Shown here: piece by piece, positions 20,359-28,581 of the stretch | How positions within the stretch are numbered: position 1 is the first letter of the stretch | Layout of the letters: every line of letters begins with the position of its first letter | DNA from: Dasania sp. GY-MA-18 | GTDB lineage: Bacteria; Pseudomonadota; Gammaproteobacteria; Pseudomonadales; Dasaniaceae | Direction of reading: 5' to 3' | Length of the DNA stretch: 64,000 bases | Assembly: GCF_024734385.1 (NCBI RefSeq) | Contig: NZ_JANHAP010000009.1 | Coordinates: 62,001-126,000, forward strand | The notes under the pieces: model-generated | Databases searched by the model: none | What the model was told of the DNA's origin: nothing | Seen by the model: the letters and a program-made list of their open reading frames with translations, nothing else | Program-made: the position numbers and the translations under genes

Positions 20359-20661
20359 TTACGATTTTTTGTTGGCGGCGTTAATTTCTAACAGCGCTAT
20401 ATAAATATCCTTTTCTTTACTGCTGAGTTGTTGCCATAGGTTTAGCACTTTTAAATTGCGGGCGTCTAGTTCACCGTGCAAAAAGCTGGGCTCTATGCCC
20501 AGCGTTTCTACTATAGTCATCATCTTCTCAAAAGAGATATCTTCTCCGGCTTTGGCTTTACTAATGGTACGGCGGGTGAGTTTGGTGATGCGTGCTAATT
20601 CCGAGTCACTAATACCCTTCATATAACTGCGTATTAATTTGCCACGAGCACTGTTGGTCAC
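20359..20661 (-). CDS. Small XRE-type helix-turn-helix regulator
   Basis: A protein of 100 residues: GISDSELARITKLTRRTISKAKAGEDISFEKMMTIVETLGIEPSFL is an XRE/Cro fold DNA-binding domain with the recognition helix around TRRTISKA. The remaining 35 residues are helical (LWQQLSSKEKDIYIALLEIN), probably for dimerisation. It sits alone, divergent from csrA across a 510-base gap. No partner gene suggests a toxin-antitoxin role. Confidence 0.75.
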   Translation of the reverse strand: MTNSARGKLIRSYMKGISDSELARITKLTRRTISKAKAGEDISFEKMMTIVETLGIEPSFLHGELDARNLKVLNLWQQLSSKEKDIYIALLEINAANKKS

Positions 20662-21170
20662 GTTTTTTGCCTGCGATTGATCATAAATGCTTAGGGCTGC
20701 TAGCCCCCGCTATTTATAGCTATAGCTAAATATAATGAGCTATTCAATATTACTCAGGGAGCCAGCGCTAAGCGGAGGTGAGCTAAGCCGAGGTTTTAAA
20801 GCTTTTACTTGTAAGCGCGTGTTTAACCTGGTCAGTTAGTTATTAAAAGAAAAGCTAAAACTTATAATTTGTTATAAGCAGAATGTTTGCTGTCTTTTAG
20901 GGTTATATGGCTTGTGCTCTATGTGCGCAATATCCTTATTTTTTAGTGCTTTTTGTGTTTTTTGGGCGCAAATTTCTTTTTGAAATCAGAAAGTTATTGC
21001 TCATGCCATTTGCATCTATTATTTTCACAGGCTTGGCTGTTTAGGACTGCCCCTTTTAGCGATTTAAATGGCTATGGGCGGGCTTTCAGTAGTGAGCTAA
21101 AGAGCACTGGCGGGTGGGGCTGGCCCCCATATGTTGCGGTGCGGCTGTTTTATAATAATGGGTACATAAT
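20662..21170. other. Intergenic region between XRE regulator and csrA
   Basis: About 510 bases without a convincing gene. It must hold the csrA promoter. A possible 76-codon frame at 20953-21183 overlaps the csrA start and has atypical composition, so I do not call it. Confidence 0.5.
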
Positions 21171-21368
21171 ATGTTGGTGTTAACTAGGCGTGTAGGCGAA
21201 ACTTTAATCATAGGAGATGATGTTAAAGTCACAGTATTGGCCAGTAAAAGCAATCAGGTTCGTATTGGTATTACTGCCCCCAAAAGCGTGGAAGTACACA
21301 GAGAAGAGATATACGAGCGTATACATGGTGTTGGTAACAAAACCAGCGAGCACGAGTCAATTGATTAA
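21171..21368 (+). CDS. csrA: Carbon storage regulator CsrA/RsmA
   Basis: An RNA-binding translational regulator of 65 residues. [31 protein letters not shown]-like [25 protein letters not shown] are the conserved strands and the Arg of VHREE contacts GGA motifs. The usual length is kept. A strong hairpin terminator follows 35 bases after the stop, so csrA is monocistronic on this side. It controls carbon flow, motility and biofilm genes in related bacteria, antagonised by Rsm/Csr small RNAs that are not in this window. Confidence 0.97.
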   Translation: MLVLTRRVGETLIIGDDVKVTVLASKSNQVRIGITAPKSVEVHREEIYERIHGVGNKTSEHESID

Positions 21369-21402
21369 GTTTGTTTTTCATTTTGGCAACAGCTGAACTA
21401 AA

Positions 21403-21424
21403 AAGAGGAGCATAGGCTCCTCTT
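21403..21424 (+). terminator. Terminator after csrA
   Basis: A perfect 9-bp stem (AAGAGGAGC / GCTCCTCTT) with a 4-base loop, preceded by A residues and followed by TCTTGT. It lies between csrA and the convergent DUF3127 gene and could serve both. Confidence 0.75.
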
Positions 21425-21459
21425 CTTGTATCTAGCGATTGCTGTGCAAGCCAGCTGGT

Positions 21460-21858
21460 TTAAAACGGAATGTCATCATCAAAGTTATTAGCCTGTGGTA
21501 CAAACCCGGCCTGCTCATAACTATCTAGTGGTGGTGCCTGTTGATCCATGGCGGCGTTCACACTTTCTATGCGCCAAGCCTGTAAGCTAGTGAAACATTT
21601 TTCAGGGCCGCCATTGCCTGACCATAATCGGCCCGATAAATTAAACTGTACTTTTATTTCATCGCCTATTTGGTAGCTATCCATTAGTGCGCATTTATCT
21701 TTTATTAACTCCAACGCAACGTGGTTGGGGTAGGCGCTGTTTTCACCTTCGCCAGTGAGTTTAATTACAAACTCCCGCTTGGTAAAACCGTTGCTGCCGT
21801 ATTCAGTGGTGGCGCCTATAGAGTGGATTAGGCCCTGTATTTCAAAACTTGTAGACAT
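21460..21858 (-). CDS. DUF3127 protein with SSB-like acidic tip
   Basis: A protein of 132 residues from the ATG at 21858, chosen because AGGA lies eight bases before it (an ATG five codons upstream has none). The OB-like body, TSFEIQGLIHSIGATTEYGSNGFTKREFVIKL, ends with LQAWRIESV, typical of DUF3127. The C-terminus is acidic and ends DDDIPF, the same tip that SSB proteins use to recruit partners. This suggests single-strand DNA binding with partner recruitment, which is an inference. A single gene. Confidence 0.75.
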   Translation of the reverse strand: MSTSFEIQGLIHSIGATTEYGSNGFTKREFVIKLTGEGENSAYPNHVALELIKDKCALMDSYQIGDEIKVQFNLSGRLWSGNGGPEKCFTSLQAWRIESVNAAMDQQAPPLDSYEQAGFVPQANNFDDDIPF

Positions 21859-22652
21859 GGTGGGTTCCTGCAAAATAAGTGGCAGGATATTAGCACCTTT
21901 ATAAAAGCTTATTAAGCATTGTTGCCAATAAAGTCGGCCTGATTATAGGCGTGGTTTAGTTATTAAACACCCTATTTGTGGGGGAGATTAGTGTAGGCTA
22001 ATCTTTATAATGCGTTCAGCAGGTTTTAGTGTGGTGGGATATTTCTGTTTATTAAATGAGCAGCGGGGTGTTCCGATACGTCTGTTATGAGCTACTAAGG
22101 CTTAGTAGCTGCGCTGAATTTTTGTCAATACACTAGGGCTTAAGCTATAGTGGCGGCTGTTTATTAGCCAATAATACGGCTAAAGTATTGGTTAGCTGCG
22201 TATTTCAGCGTATGATTGGCCACTTTATTGTTCATGGTTTAGCCATATTGTGGCTTAGGTTGATTTGCAGCCTATAGTGATGGCGCTAATGAAAGTACAA
22301 GTTTAATGTATATATTGGGTGTCGCCAGATGCTCTGAGCTAACTAAAGCCCTCTGTGGGGCTTGAAAATAGAAGGCTTTCAAACGTTATACCGTTTGCTA
22401 ATTCTGTAAAAAATGGATTGCCCTTAAGGTTGCTCGCTAATGCTTAGGTCTATTAGCCTGCGTGCCGCCTAGCTTATCGTTCGCTATATGGCGTTAGAAG
22501 GATCTCGTTCCAGCGTTAATAGCGGTTTGCTTGGTATTTCGGTGCTAATAATGGCTGAACTGCTAAGAGCCTGTGCCGTTATTAGGTGCACAGCTAATAA
22601 TAATGGCGTGATAGTGCGCTGATTTCACAATGATAAATAATGAGGTGTAAAA
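21859..22652. other. Long intergenic region upstream of the cold-shock gene
   Basis: Almost 800 bases without a credible gene on either strand. The last part probably encodes the promoter and a long 5' leader of the cold-shock-domain gene, as such leaders are common for this family. I see no strong terminator or riboswitch motif. Confidence 0.4.
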
Positions 22653-22940
22653 CTGATTACTGTAGTTAAGAAGTGGTTTCGCGATAAAGAGTATGGTTTT
22701 CTCGAAAATGGCGATGGCCCAGATATTATGGTTCGCAAAGCCGATTTGCTGAATTGCCAGTTTTTAAAAGTGGGTGTACAGGTAGAGTTTGAATGCCACC
22801 CCAGTAAAACAGGCTTAACTGCCAAAAAGGTCAAGCTGAAAAAGGCCGGTGGCGGTAAGCAGGGCGGTAATGGTAATAATGGCCATGGCAATGATAATCG
22901 CGGCAATAAACAGCCTTTTCGTTTTGGGGTAATGCAGTAG
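22653..22940 (+). CDS. Cold-shock-domain protein with apparent non-ATG start
   Basis: About 95 residues. VVKKWFRDKEYGFLENGDGPDIMVRKADLL is the cold-shock nucleic-acid-binding fold (WF and YGFLE correspond to RNP1), followed by VGVQVEFECHPSKTGLTAKKVKL and a Gly/Asn-rich tail. The first in-frame ATG (22728) would delete RNP1. Upstream the frame is open only back to 22644, and the only plausible starts are CTG at 22653 or ATT at 22656, with GAGGTG at 22642-22647. A rare start codon is therefore likely and may limit translation. A degraded ATG is the other reading. Confidence 0.65.
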   Translation: MITVVKKWFRDKEYGFLENGDGPDIMVRKADLLNCQFLKVGVQVEFECHPSKTGLTAKKVKLKKAGGGKQGGNGNNGHGNDNRGNKQPFRFGVMQ

Positions 22941-23103
22941 TAGGCATGGCCTGCTAGTCGCGGTTTTTGTCAATATACCCACTAAGCTAAAACTGCTATG
23001 ATGCCCGCGTATTAGCCTGCCTGTTTGCTAGCTTATAACGCGGGCTACTCGTTACTTACCCAGCCTATATCCCTAGGCGCTTTAATTGTATTAGGCCAAC
23101 ACC

Positions 23104-23442
23104 ATGAGCAAAGAAATTGTTAGAAGCCGTAGGCTTCGCAAAAAACTGTATTTAGATGAATTCGCCGTTTTGGGCTTTGAGTTTAGCTGCACCATTAACA
23201 CTGAGTCAGAGGCTGATTACGAACAGTTTTTTGATAGCTTCGCCGATGTGGTTGAAAGCCGTGATTTATTTGTGAGCCTAGATGGTGGCCAAGATAAATT
23301 AACCGGCTTTGTTTCTGCGGGTGGTCGTTATGACTCGGCTACTGATGAAGACAGAAAGGCCATTGAAGCGGCCTTAAACTCGTATAGCATTATGAGCGAT
23401 GTCAGCATAGGCGAGCTAGTTGACGCCTGCTACGAAGACTAA
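23104..23442 (+). CDS. yggL: YggL family 50S-associated protein
   Basis: A protein of 112 residues matching YggL (DUF469): RSRRLRKKLYLDEFAVLGFEFSC at the start, FDSFADVVESRDLFVSLDGGQDKLTGFV in the middle. YggL binds the large ribosomal subunit in E. coli; its function is not settled. A hairpin terminator follows directly. A single gene. Confidence 0.85.
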   Translation: MSKEIVRSRRLRKKLYLDEFAVLGFEFSCTINTESEADYEQFFDSFADVVESRDLFVSLDGGQDKLTGFVSAGGRYDSATDEDRKAIEAALNSYSIMSDVSIGELVDACYED

Positions 23443-23459
23443 GCACAATTGTTAAACAT

Positions 23460-23486
23460 AGCCCTTACTCGCCAATAGTAAGGGCT
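23460..23486 (+). terminator. Terminator after yggL
   Basis: A perfect 10-bp stem (AGCCCTTACT / AGTAAGGGCT) with a 7-base loop followed by TT, 17 bases after the yggL stop. Confidence 0.7.
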
Positions 23487-23512
23487 TTAAACCTAGTTGC
23501 TAGTTCTTACTT

Positions 23513-24016
23513 ATGTCCATACGCAAATACCTAGGTCATTACCCTCCGCAAATCATTCAACAGGTAGAAGCTCTGTTGGCGCAAGGCCGATTGGCCGATA
23601 TGTTATTAAGCCGTTACCCTAAGGTGCACACAGTCGCTAATAATCAGCAGCTGCGTAGTTATGTGCAGGCTATCAAAACCCAATATTTAAAAAAGTCTTC
23701 GCCATTAAGCAAGGTGGTATATGACGGCAACCTGCATGTTTTACACAATGCTTTGGGTATGCACAGCAGTGTATCGCGGGTGCAGGGTGGTAGGCTGAAA
23801 AGTAAAAATGAAATACGCATCAGCGCTGTGTTTAAAAATGTACCTGAGCCATTTTTAAAGATGATAGCGGTGCACGAGTTGGCCCACTTAAAAGAGTCAG
23901 ATCACAACAAGGCCTTTTACCGTCTGTGTAATTATATGCTGCCTGACTATCAACAGTTAGAGTTTGATACTCGCCTTTACTTAGTGCAGCTAGAGTTAAA
24001 TGGCCCCCTTTATTAA
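23513..24016 (+). CDS. YgjP-like metallopeptidase (DUF45)
   Basis: A protein of 167 residues. The zinc motif HELAHLKESDHNKAFY fits the HExxH plus distal His pattern of the YgjP/SprT-like group (M48-related). The N-terminus is helical and includes YLKKSSPLSKVVYDGNLHVLHNALG. No signal peptide, so it is cytoplasmic. A single gene near the exonuclease gene at 24057 on the same strand, 40 bases apart and possibly co-transcribed. Role unknown in most species. Confidence 0.8.
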   Translation: MSIRKYLGHYPPQIIQQVEALLAQGRLADMLLSRYPKVHTVANNQQLRSYVQAIKTQYLKKSSPLSKVVYDGNLHVLHNALGMHSSVSRVQGGRLKSKNEIRISAVFKNVPEPFLKMIAVHELAHLKESDHNKAFYRLCNYMLPDYQQLEFDTRLYLVQLELNGPLY

Positions 24017-24056
24017 CAGCCTATGCCACTAATCAATGCAAAGAGCCCGGTGAAAG

Positions 24057-24671
24057 ATGCAGTGTAATGCCAATGATATAGTCGTCTTAGATTTTGAAAC
24101 CACCGGCCTATCCCCCTTGCAAGGTGATAGGGCCATAGAGATAGGTGCGGTGCGTATAGCCGGTGGCGAGGTGGTTGATCGTTTTCAATCCTTAATGAAC
24201 CCAGGCTTTAAGGTCAGTGGCTTTATTAGCAATTACACGGGTATTAGTAATGCAATGCTACAACAGGCGCCGCCCTGTGCTGAGGTGATGGCCGACTTTG
24301 CTGACTTTATTGGCGACAGCAATTTGCTTGCCCACAATGCCTCTTTTGACAAACGTTTTTTAGATGCTGAGCTGGGGCATATTAAACGCCGTTATGCGGG
24401 TGAGTTTAGCTGTTCCTTATTATTGTCGCGGCGTTTGTATCCGGCAGCGCCTAATCATCAATTGGCGACTTTGTTGAAGTATGCCAATATTGCTGCCGAC
24501 GGTGATTTTCACAGAGCTTTATACGACTCAGAAATGACCGCCAAGTTATGGCTGGCTTTATTGCAAACCATTAGCGAACGCAGCGGCCTAAGCCCGGTGC
24601 CTTTCGCGCTAGTGAAAAAATTGGCAAAAGTGCCGAAAAAATCAGTGCCTGAGTTTTTAGCGCAATGGTAG
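24057..24671 (+). CDS. DnaQ-type 3'-5' exonuclease
   Basis: A DEDDh exonuclease of 204 residues. ExoI is VVLDFETTGLSPLQGDRAIEIGAV (D and E ligands), ExoII is NLLAHNASFDKRFLDAEL, and ExoIII is HRALYDSEMTAKLW (the catalytic His and last Asp). This is the epsilon/ExoX-like class; with no polymerase-binding extension it is not the PolIII epsilon subunit itself. Probably acts in DNA repair or RNA/DNA end processing. Confidence 0.85.
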   Translation: MQCNANDIVVLDFETTGLSPLQGDRAIEIGAVRIAGGEVVDRFQSLMNPGFKVSGFISNYTGISNAMLQQAPPCAEVMADFADFIGDSNLLAHNASFDKRFLDAELGHIKRRYAGEFSCSLLLSRRLYPAAPNHQLATLLKYANIAADGDFHRALYDSEMTAKLWLALLQTISERSGLSPVPFALVKKLAKVPKKSVPEFLAQW

Positions 24672-24749
24672 TAAGGTCTAGCCGCTAAAGCTATAGAGAT
24701 AGCACAATGGGCTAGTAGCCGTCGTTGCGGCTGCGTATTAGAGGTGGCT

Positions 24750-25373
24750 ATGTATCACGGTGAGAAACTTAACAGTATCACACATTTAATCGGCGCTGTG
24801 CTGGCCTTAATTGGCTTTGGCGCTTTACTAACGATTAGCATACAGCTGCAAAGCTGGCGTCATATACTCAGTTTTACGGTGTTTGGGGTGACCTTAGTTT
24901 TGCTCTACACCATGTCTACCCTGTATCACAGTTTTCACCCGCCCAAGCTTAAAAAAATATTTCAAAAGCTCGATCATATCGCTATCTATTTGCTAATAGC
25001 TGGCACCTATACTCCCTATATGTTGGTGTCGTTGCAAGACGACGGCTTAGTTATGTTGGCGGTGGTATGGGGCTTGGCGTTAGTGGGGCTGTTGTTAGAT
25101 GCCTTGGTGCCCAAGCGTATCGTCTGGTTGCAGATTATTATTTATTTGGTGATGGGCTGGGTTTGTACCCTGCAATATCAAGCGCTACAGGATAGTATGG
25201 CAGCAGCTGGTGTACGTTGGCTTACCGCTGGGGGCGTAGCCTATACCGTAGGTATTGTGTTTTATTTATTGGGCAACTTAAGTCAGCTGCGACATGCTCA
25301 TGGTATTTGGCATTTGTTTGTTTTAACCGGCTCGCTGTGCCACTTTATCTCTATTATGGGCTATGTTAGATAG
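24750..25373 (+). CDS. Hemolysin III/TrhA (YqfA-like) membrane protein
   Basis: A protein of 207 residues with seven hydrophobic segments. The family histidines are present: KLNSITHLIGAVLAL, STLYHSFHPPKLKKIFQKLDHIAIYLLIAGTYTPYML and HAHGIWHLFVLTGSLCHFISI, the zinc-binding set of the PAQR/hemolysin III superfamily. The ATG at 24750 follows AGAGGTGG. YqfA/TrhA is linked to membrane energetics and fatty acid homeostasis in E. coli; real haemolytic activity is doubtful. Confidence 0.87.
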   Translation: MYHGEKLNSITHLIGAVLALIGFGALLTISIQLQSWRHILSFTVFGVTLVLLYTMSTLYHSFHPPKLKKIFQKLDHIAIYLLIAGTYTPYMLVSLQDDGLVMLAVVWGLALVGLLLDALVPKRIVWLQIIIYLVMGWVCTLQYQALQDSMAAAGVRWLTAGGVAYTVGIVFYLLGNLSQLRHAHGIWHLFVLTGSLCHFISIMGYVR

Positions 25374-25398
25374 AGCGAAATAAAATGAGGGCTCAGGT

Positions 25399-26154
25399 AT
25401 GAGGCGCATTACAAACTATAACACTCTGGCGATAGGGCTATGCCTATTAATGCTGTTTGCCAACTTGGCCCATGCCGAAGAGAGCTGGTGGCAAAAGGGG
25501 TTAAATACGCTTAAAGGTATAGAGGTAGATCAGCCTGCTGTTACTGAGTTAACAGCTGCTGAGCTCAGTACTGCCTTTAAGCAAGCGCTGCAGTTAGGTT
25601 CTGAGAAAGTGGTGGCGCAACTGGCTAGGGCTGATGGTTTTAATAGTGACCCCCAAGTCCATATACCGCTGCCAGCCACTATAGAAAAAGCCAGGCCCTT
25701 ACTTGATAAGGTGGGTATGTCGGCGACGGTAGCAGAGCTAGAGCTAAAATTAAATCGTGCCGCCGAGCAGGCTACCCCTAAAGCCCAAGCCTTGTTTGTG
25801 CAGGCCATTAAGGATATGAGCTTTGAGGACGTGCAGGCGATTTACCAAGGCCCCGAAGATTCAGCAACCCAGTATTTTAAAGATAAAATGCAAGTCTCAC
25901 TGGCCGCCGAGATGCAACCCATAGTCAGCAATAGCTTGGCCGAAGTGGGGGCGGTAAAAGTTTATGACCAGCTGATTAGCGATTATAAAAATATACCCTT
26001 TGTGCCAGACTTAAAAGCAAATCTAACCGAACATGTGGTTAATAAAGGTATGGATGGCTTGTTTTATTATTTGGCAAAAGAAGAGGCGGCCATCAGAAAG
26101 GACCCGCTTAAGCAAAGCACGGCACTGCTAAAAAAAGTTTTTGCCAATCAATAA
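25399..26154 (+). CDS. DUF4197 periplasmic protein
   Basis: A protein of 251 residues: signal peptide ending in NLAHAEE, then ELSTAFKQALQLGSEKVVAQLARADGFNSDPQVHIPLP, a strong DUF4197 opening, followed by helical KPLLDKVGMS-like and FKDKMQVSLAAEMQPIVSNSLAEVGAVKVY segments. Function unknown. It follows the hemolysin III gene by 26 bases on the same strand and may share its transcript. Confidence 0.85.
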   Translation: MRRITNYNTLAIGLCLLMLFANLAHAEESWWQKGLNTLKGIEVDQPAVTELTAAELSTAFKQALQLGSEKVVAQLARADGFNSDPQVHIPLPATIEKARPLLDKVGMSATVAELELKLNRAAEQATPKAQALFVQAIKDMSFEDVQAIYQGPEDSATQYFKDKMQVSLAAEMQPIVSNSLAEVGAVKVYDQLISDYKNIPFVPDLKANLTEHVVNKGMDGLFYYLAKEEAAIRKDPLKQSTALLKKVFANQ

Positions 26155-26346
26155 ATACTTATAGTTGTACAGCGATATCATGTGCTAATGTTGCGTAGAC
26201 AGTACGGAGCATCTCGGCTACTATCGAATCTCTTATTGAGTCTATATCGCATAGTTTTTGGAACTCATTGTTAGCGATACCGTCAAAGCAAATAAGGCGT
26301 ACAGCAGGCAGTTGTTAACTGCCCATAACCCAGCAAAGTATTTTTC

Positions 26347-26637
26347 ATGGCACAGTTGTTTTTATACTTAACATTGTTTCTCGCGGCTAGCGCCGGTGCA
26401 GATGCAGGCTATCCCGCCAATGCGGATGGTTTGCTGGATAGCAATGTTGTTTGCATGGATCAGGCCAGGGCAAATGCTGCTAATGAGCTTGATAGCCCCG
26501 AAGAAGACGGCCTAGCCGCCAAACCCTTTACCCTAAAGCCCGCAGCTAAAGGCTGTATAGCTACCGCCCAGTATTTTCTATACTCGGCTTACCGCACTCA
26601 TAATAGCATTCGCGCCCCTCCTTTTTTCCTAAGTTAA
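26347..26637 (+). CDS. Small secreted protein of unknown function
   Basis: A protein of 96 residues with a short signal-like start (QLFLYLTLFLAASAGADAG) and two Cys in the mature part. No family recognised. It lies in a stretch that otherwise has little coding signal, so it is uncertain. Confidence 0.4.
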   Translation: MAQLFLYLTLFLAASAGADAGYPANADGLLDSNVVCMDQARANAANELDSPEEDGLAAKPFTLKPAAKGCIATAQYFLYSAYRTHNSIRAPPFFLS

Positions 26638-26684
26638 TTTTGCACCGGCTAGCCGGAACATTTTTTACTTAGGAGTACATTCTA

Positions 26685-27038
26685 ATGATTGTATCTATTA
26701 CCTTTCGTCATGGAACGGAGGATAAACGCCTGCGCCATCATATAGGCCAGGAATTATTATCCTACTCGCTCTATGCCTCTAATATCACGCGTATTCAGGT
26801 TGTGTTTAGTAAAGAAAAACAACATGGCAATAGCGATGATGTTATTGCTTGTCATATTTCTATACATATTCCTAATAAACATCCCATCGATATTTATGCG
26901 TACCAGCCTAGTAAGGAGCTGGCTTTTGATCGCGCGCAAGAGCGCACTATCATCAAATTAATACACATAAATAATAGCCATACGCGCTGCCTAAAAACCT
27001 ACCAGCATGCAGCCATACATGCAGCCATAGGAGCCTAG
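26685..27038 (+). CDS. Small protein with HPF/RaiA-like fold (tentative)
   Basis: A protein of 117 residues: ITFRHGTEDKRLRHHIGQELLSYSLYASNITRIQVVFSKEKQ then DDVIACHISIHIPNKHPIDIYAYQPSKELAFDRAQERTIIKLI. The order, helix with strand pairs followed by a helix with a KELAFDRAQER-like repeat, resembles ribosome hibernation factor HPF/RaiA, but the sequence match is loose. A GGAG-type site precedes the start. It is four bases upstream of the CBS-domain gene and probably co-transcribed with it and the cytochrome gene. Confidence 0.5.
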   Translation: MIVSITFRHGTEDKRLRHHIGQELLSYSLYASNITRIQVVFSKEKQHGNSDDVIACHISIHIPNKHPIDIYAYQPSKELAFDRAQERTIIKLIHINNSHTRCLKTYQHAAIHAAIGA

Positions 27039-27042
27039 TAAC

Positions 27043-27603
27043 ATGAAAAAATTAAATTTCTTTGCCAGTAACACTATCAATGAGTTAGCCCGGCCCATGA
27101 TGGCCAGTGAGCTGACGGAGTATTCACCCGCTTTAACCATCTTTAATGATTTTGCTGAGCATGAGCCTTTGCTAATCGCCGCCACGGCTACGGCGCTAGA
27201 GGCGGAAAAGCTTATGCACAGCTCGCATGTCAATGTGATGTTTGTGGTTGATCAAGCGGATCATTTTAGTGGCATTGTTAATAAAGAGGATTTGAGTGAG
27301 CAGGAGATAGTGAAAAAACTGTCTCAGGGTTTTAAACGTAACGAACTATTAGTGAGCGACTTTATGCGTAGTAAAAGCGAGCTAAAAGCTTTTGACTATG
27401 CCGAGCTGTCATTGGCCAGTATAGAGGATGTGATTCAGGCTTTTAAAAACAGTGGCCAACAGCAAGGTCTGGTAATAGATAGAGAGCAGCAGCGTATTCG
27501 TGGGGTGTTATCAACCAGCGATATTGCCAAAAAGTTGCACTTGCCTACTGATATAGAAGTTAGGTCTAGTTTTACTCATGTACTTGCTCACAAGCAGCAC
27601 TAA
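27043..27603 (+). CDS. CBS-domain protein
   Basis: A protein of 186 residues with two CBS modules: the first ends in [25 protein letters not shown], the second in [27 protein letters not shown]. No further domain. CBS pairs usually bind adenosine nucleotides, so this may be a small energy-sensing regulator. It is part of a run of three short genes (26685-27928) on the same strand with gaps of 4 and 19 bases. Confidence 0.8.
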   Translation: MKKLNFFASNTINELARPMMASELTEYSPALTIFNDFAEHEPLLIAATATALEAEKLMHSSHVNVMFVVDQADHFSGIVNKEDLSEQEIVKKLSQGFKRNELLVSDFMRSKSELKAFDYAELSLASIEDVIQAFKNSGQQQGLVIDREQQRIRGVLSTSDIAKKLHLPTDIEVRSSFTHVLAHKQH

Positions 27604-27622
27604 TTATATTGCGAGGTTAACA

Positions 27623-27928
27623 ATGAAATTATCAGTAAATCGTTACTTGCTGGTGGCTTGCGCTAGCTTAGCTAGCTATAGCGCGGTGGCCGTAGATGTG
27701 AGTGCAGGTAAGACTAAGTCGGCTATGTGCGCCGCTTGCCATGGCGCGGCGGGTATTTCCGCCGTTGCTAGCTACCCCAATTTGGCGGGGCAAAAAGCGC
27801 CCTATATAGAAAAGCAACTCAAAGCTTTTCGCAGTGGTAGCCGCAGCGATCCGGTGATGTCGGCCATGGCCAAGCCTTTAAGCGATGCGGATATAGCTAA
27901 TTTGGCTGCTTACTTCGCTAGTTTGTGA
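27623..27928 (+). CDS. Cytochrome c (class I, c4/c5-like), periplasmic
   Basis: A protein of 101 residues from the ATG at 27623, preceded by GCGAGGT. Signal peptide ending near SAVAVD, haem motif CAACH at residues 36-40, and the axial Met in [27 protein letters not shown]. The size fits a one-haem c4/c5-type electron carrier. A strong hairpin terminator lies 42 bases after the stop. An electron donor or acceptor is not obvious nearby. Confidence 0.88.
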   Translation: MKLSVNRYLLVACASLASYSAVAVDVSAGKTKSAMCAACHGAAGISAVASYPNLAGQKAPYIEKQLKAFRSGSRSDPVMSAMAKPLSDADIANLAAYFASL

Positions 27929-27969
27929 GCGGCAAAGCGTTAAGCTGCTTTTATAAAGGCCTATAACTG

Positions 27970-27993
27970 TGCGAGCTGTTTTTTTGGCTCGCA
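27970..27993 (+). terminator. Terminator after the cytochrome gene
   Basis: A 7-bp stem (TGCGAGC / GCTCGCA) around a T-rich 10-base loop, followed by five T residues. Confidence 0.75.
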
Positions 27994-28109
27994 TTTTTAC
28001 CCTTGCTACACTTGCCTATCACATACGGGGCAGGGCATGATGCCTTGGTCTGAATATTAACAATCTGAGTATTAACAAAGCTGAGTATTAATAAAGATAG
28101 GTTTAGTGT

Positions 28110-28484
28110 ATGAGTACAGCCCCTATTACCTGCATTATCAACGGCCAGGCCTATAAGTTAAGCGCGGATGACAGTCTGGCGGTGCAGCAAATGCCGGTGG
28201 CTGACCGACAGCAGTTATTGGCTTTGCTAGAGTTGGTGCAGCGTTGTGATCAGCAATCCAAAGCAGCTGTGCAGCAGGCGGTGCAAGCGGCCAGTGCGCA
28301 GGCTGATGGTGCTAGCATTAAGGTGAAGCCAGAGCGCTTGGGTAGTGGTGATATAGACGCTTTAATGGCCAGGTTAATACAGGAAGAGCAGCAACACAAA
28401 AAGCCAGTACTCACCAAAGCGCGCGTATTACGCAATACTTTGCTGCTAATGGCAGCCATTGTTTTGTTAGTGCTGATTTTTTGA
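28110..28484 (+). CDS. Small C-terminally anchored membrane protein
   Basis: A protein of 124 residues with a cytoplasmic helical N-terminus and a single hydrophobic segment at the very end (LRNTLLLMAAIVLLVLIF), a tail-anchor layout. No family was recognised. It starts with ITCIINGQAYKLSADDSLAVQQMPVADRQQLLALLELVQRC. The gene is convergent with the TonB receptor and shares its terminator. Confidence 0.55.
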   Translation: MSTAPITCIINGQAYKLSADDSLAVQQMPVADRQQLLALLELVQRCDQQSKAAVQQAVQAASAQADGASIKVKPERLGSGDIDALMARLIQEEQQHKKPVLTKARVLRNTLLLMAAIVLLVLIF

Positions 28485-28531
28485 TGGCTCTAACTATAGC
28501 GGTTATTAATAGTTAAAACTGCAGATATAAA

Positions 28532-28563
28532 AAAGGCCCTTAGGGCTAAGCCTAAGGGCCTTT
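28532..28563. terminator. Bidirectional terminator
   Basis: A perfect 13-bp inverted repeat (AAAGGCCCTTAGG / CCTAAGGGCCTTT) with a 6-base loop. It has an A run on one side and a T run on the other, so it can terminate both the gene at 28110 and the convergent TonB receptor. Confidence 0.9.
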
Positions 28564-28581
28564 GTTGAGTGTTACACGCCG

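Noticed and set aside
20953-21183. 76-codon frame upstream of csrA
   Set aside because: It overlaps the csrA start, has odd Cys/Phe-rich composition and no ribosome-binding site.
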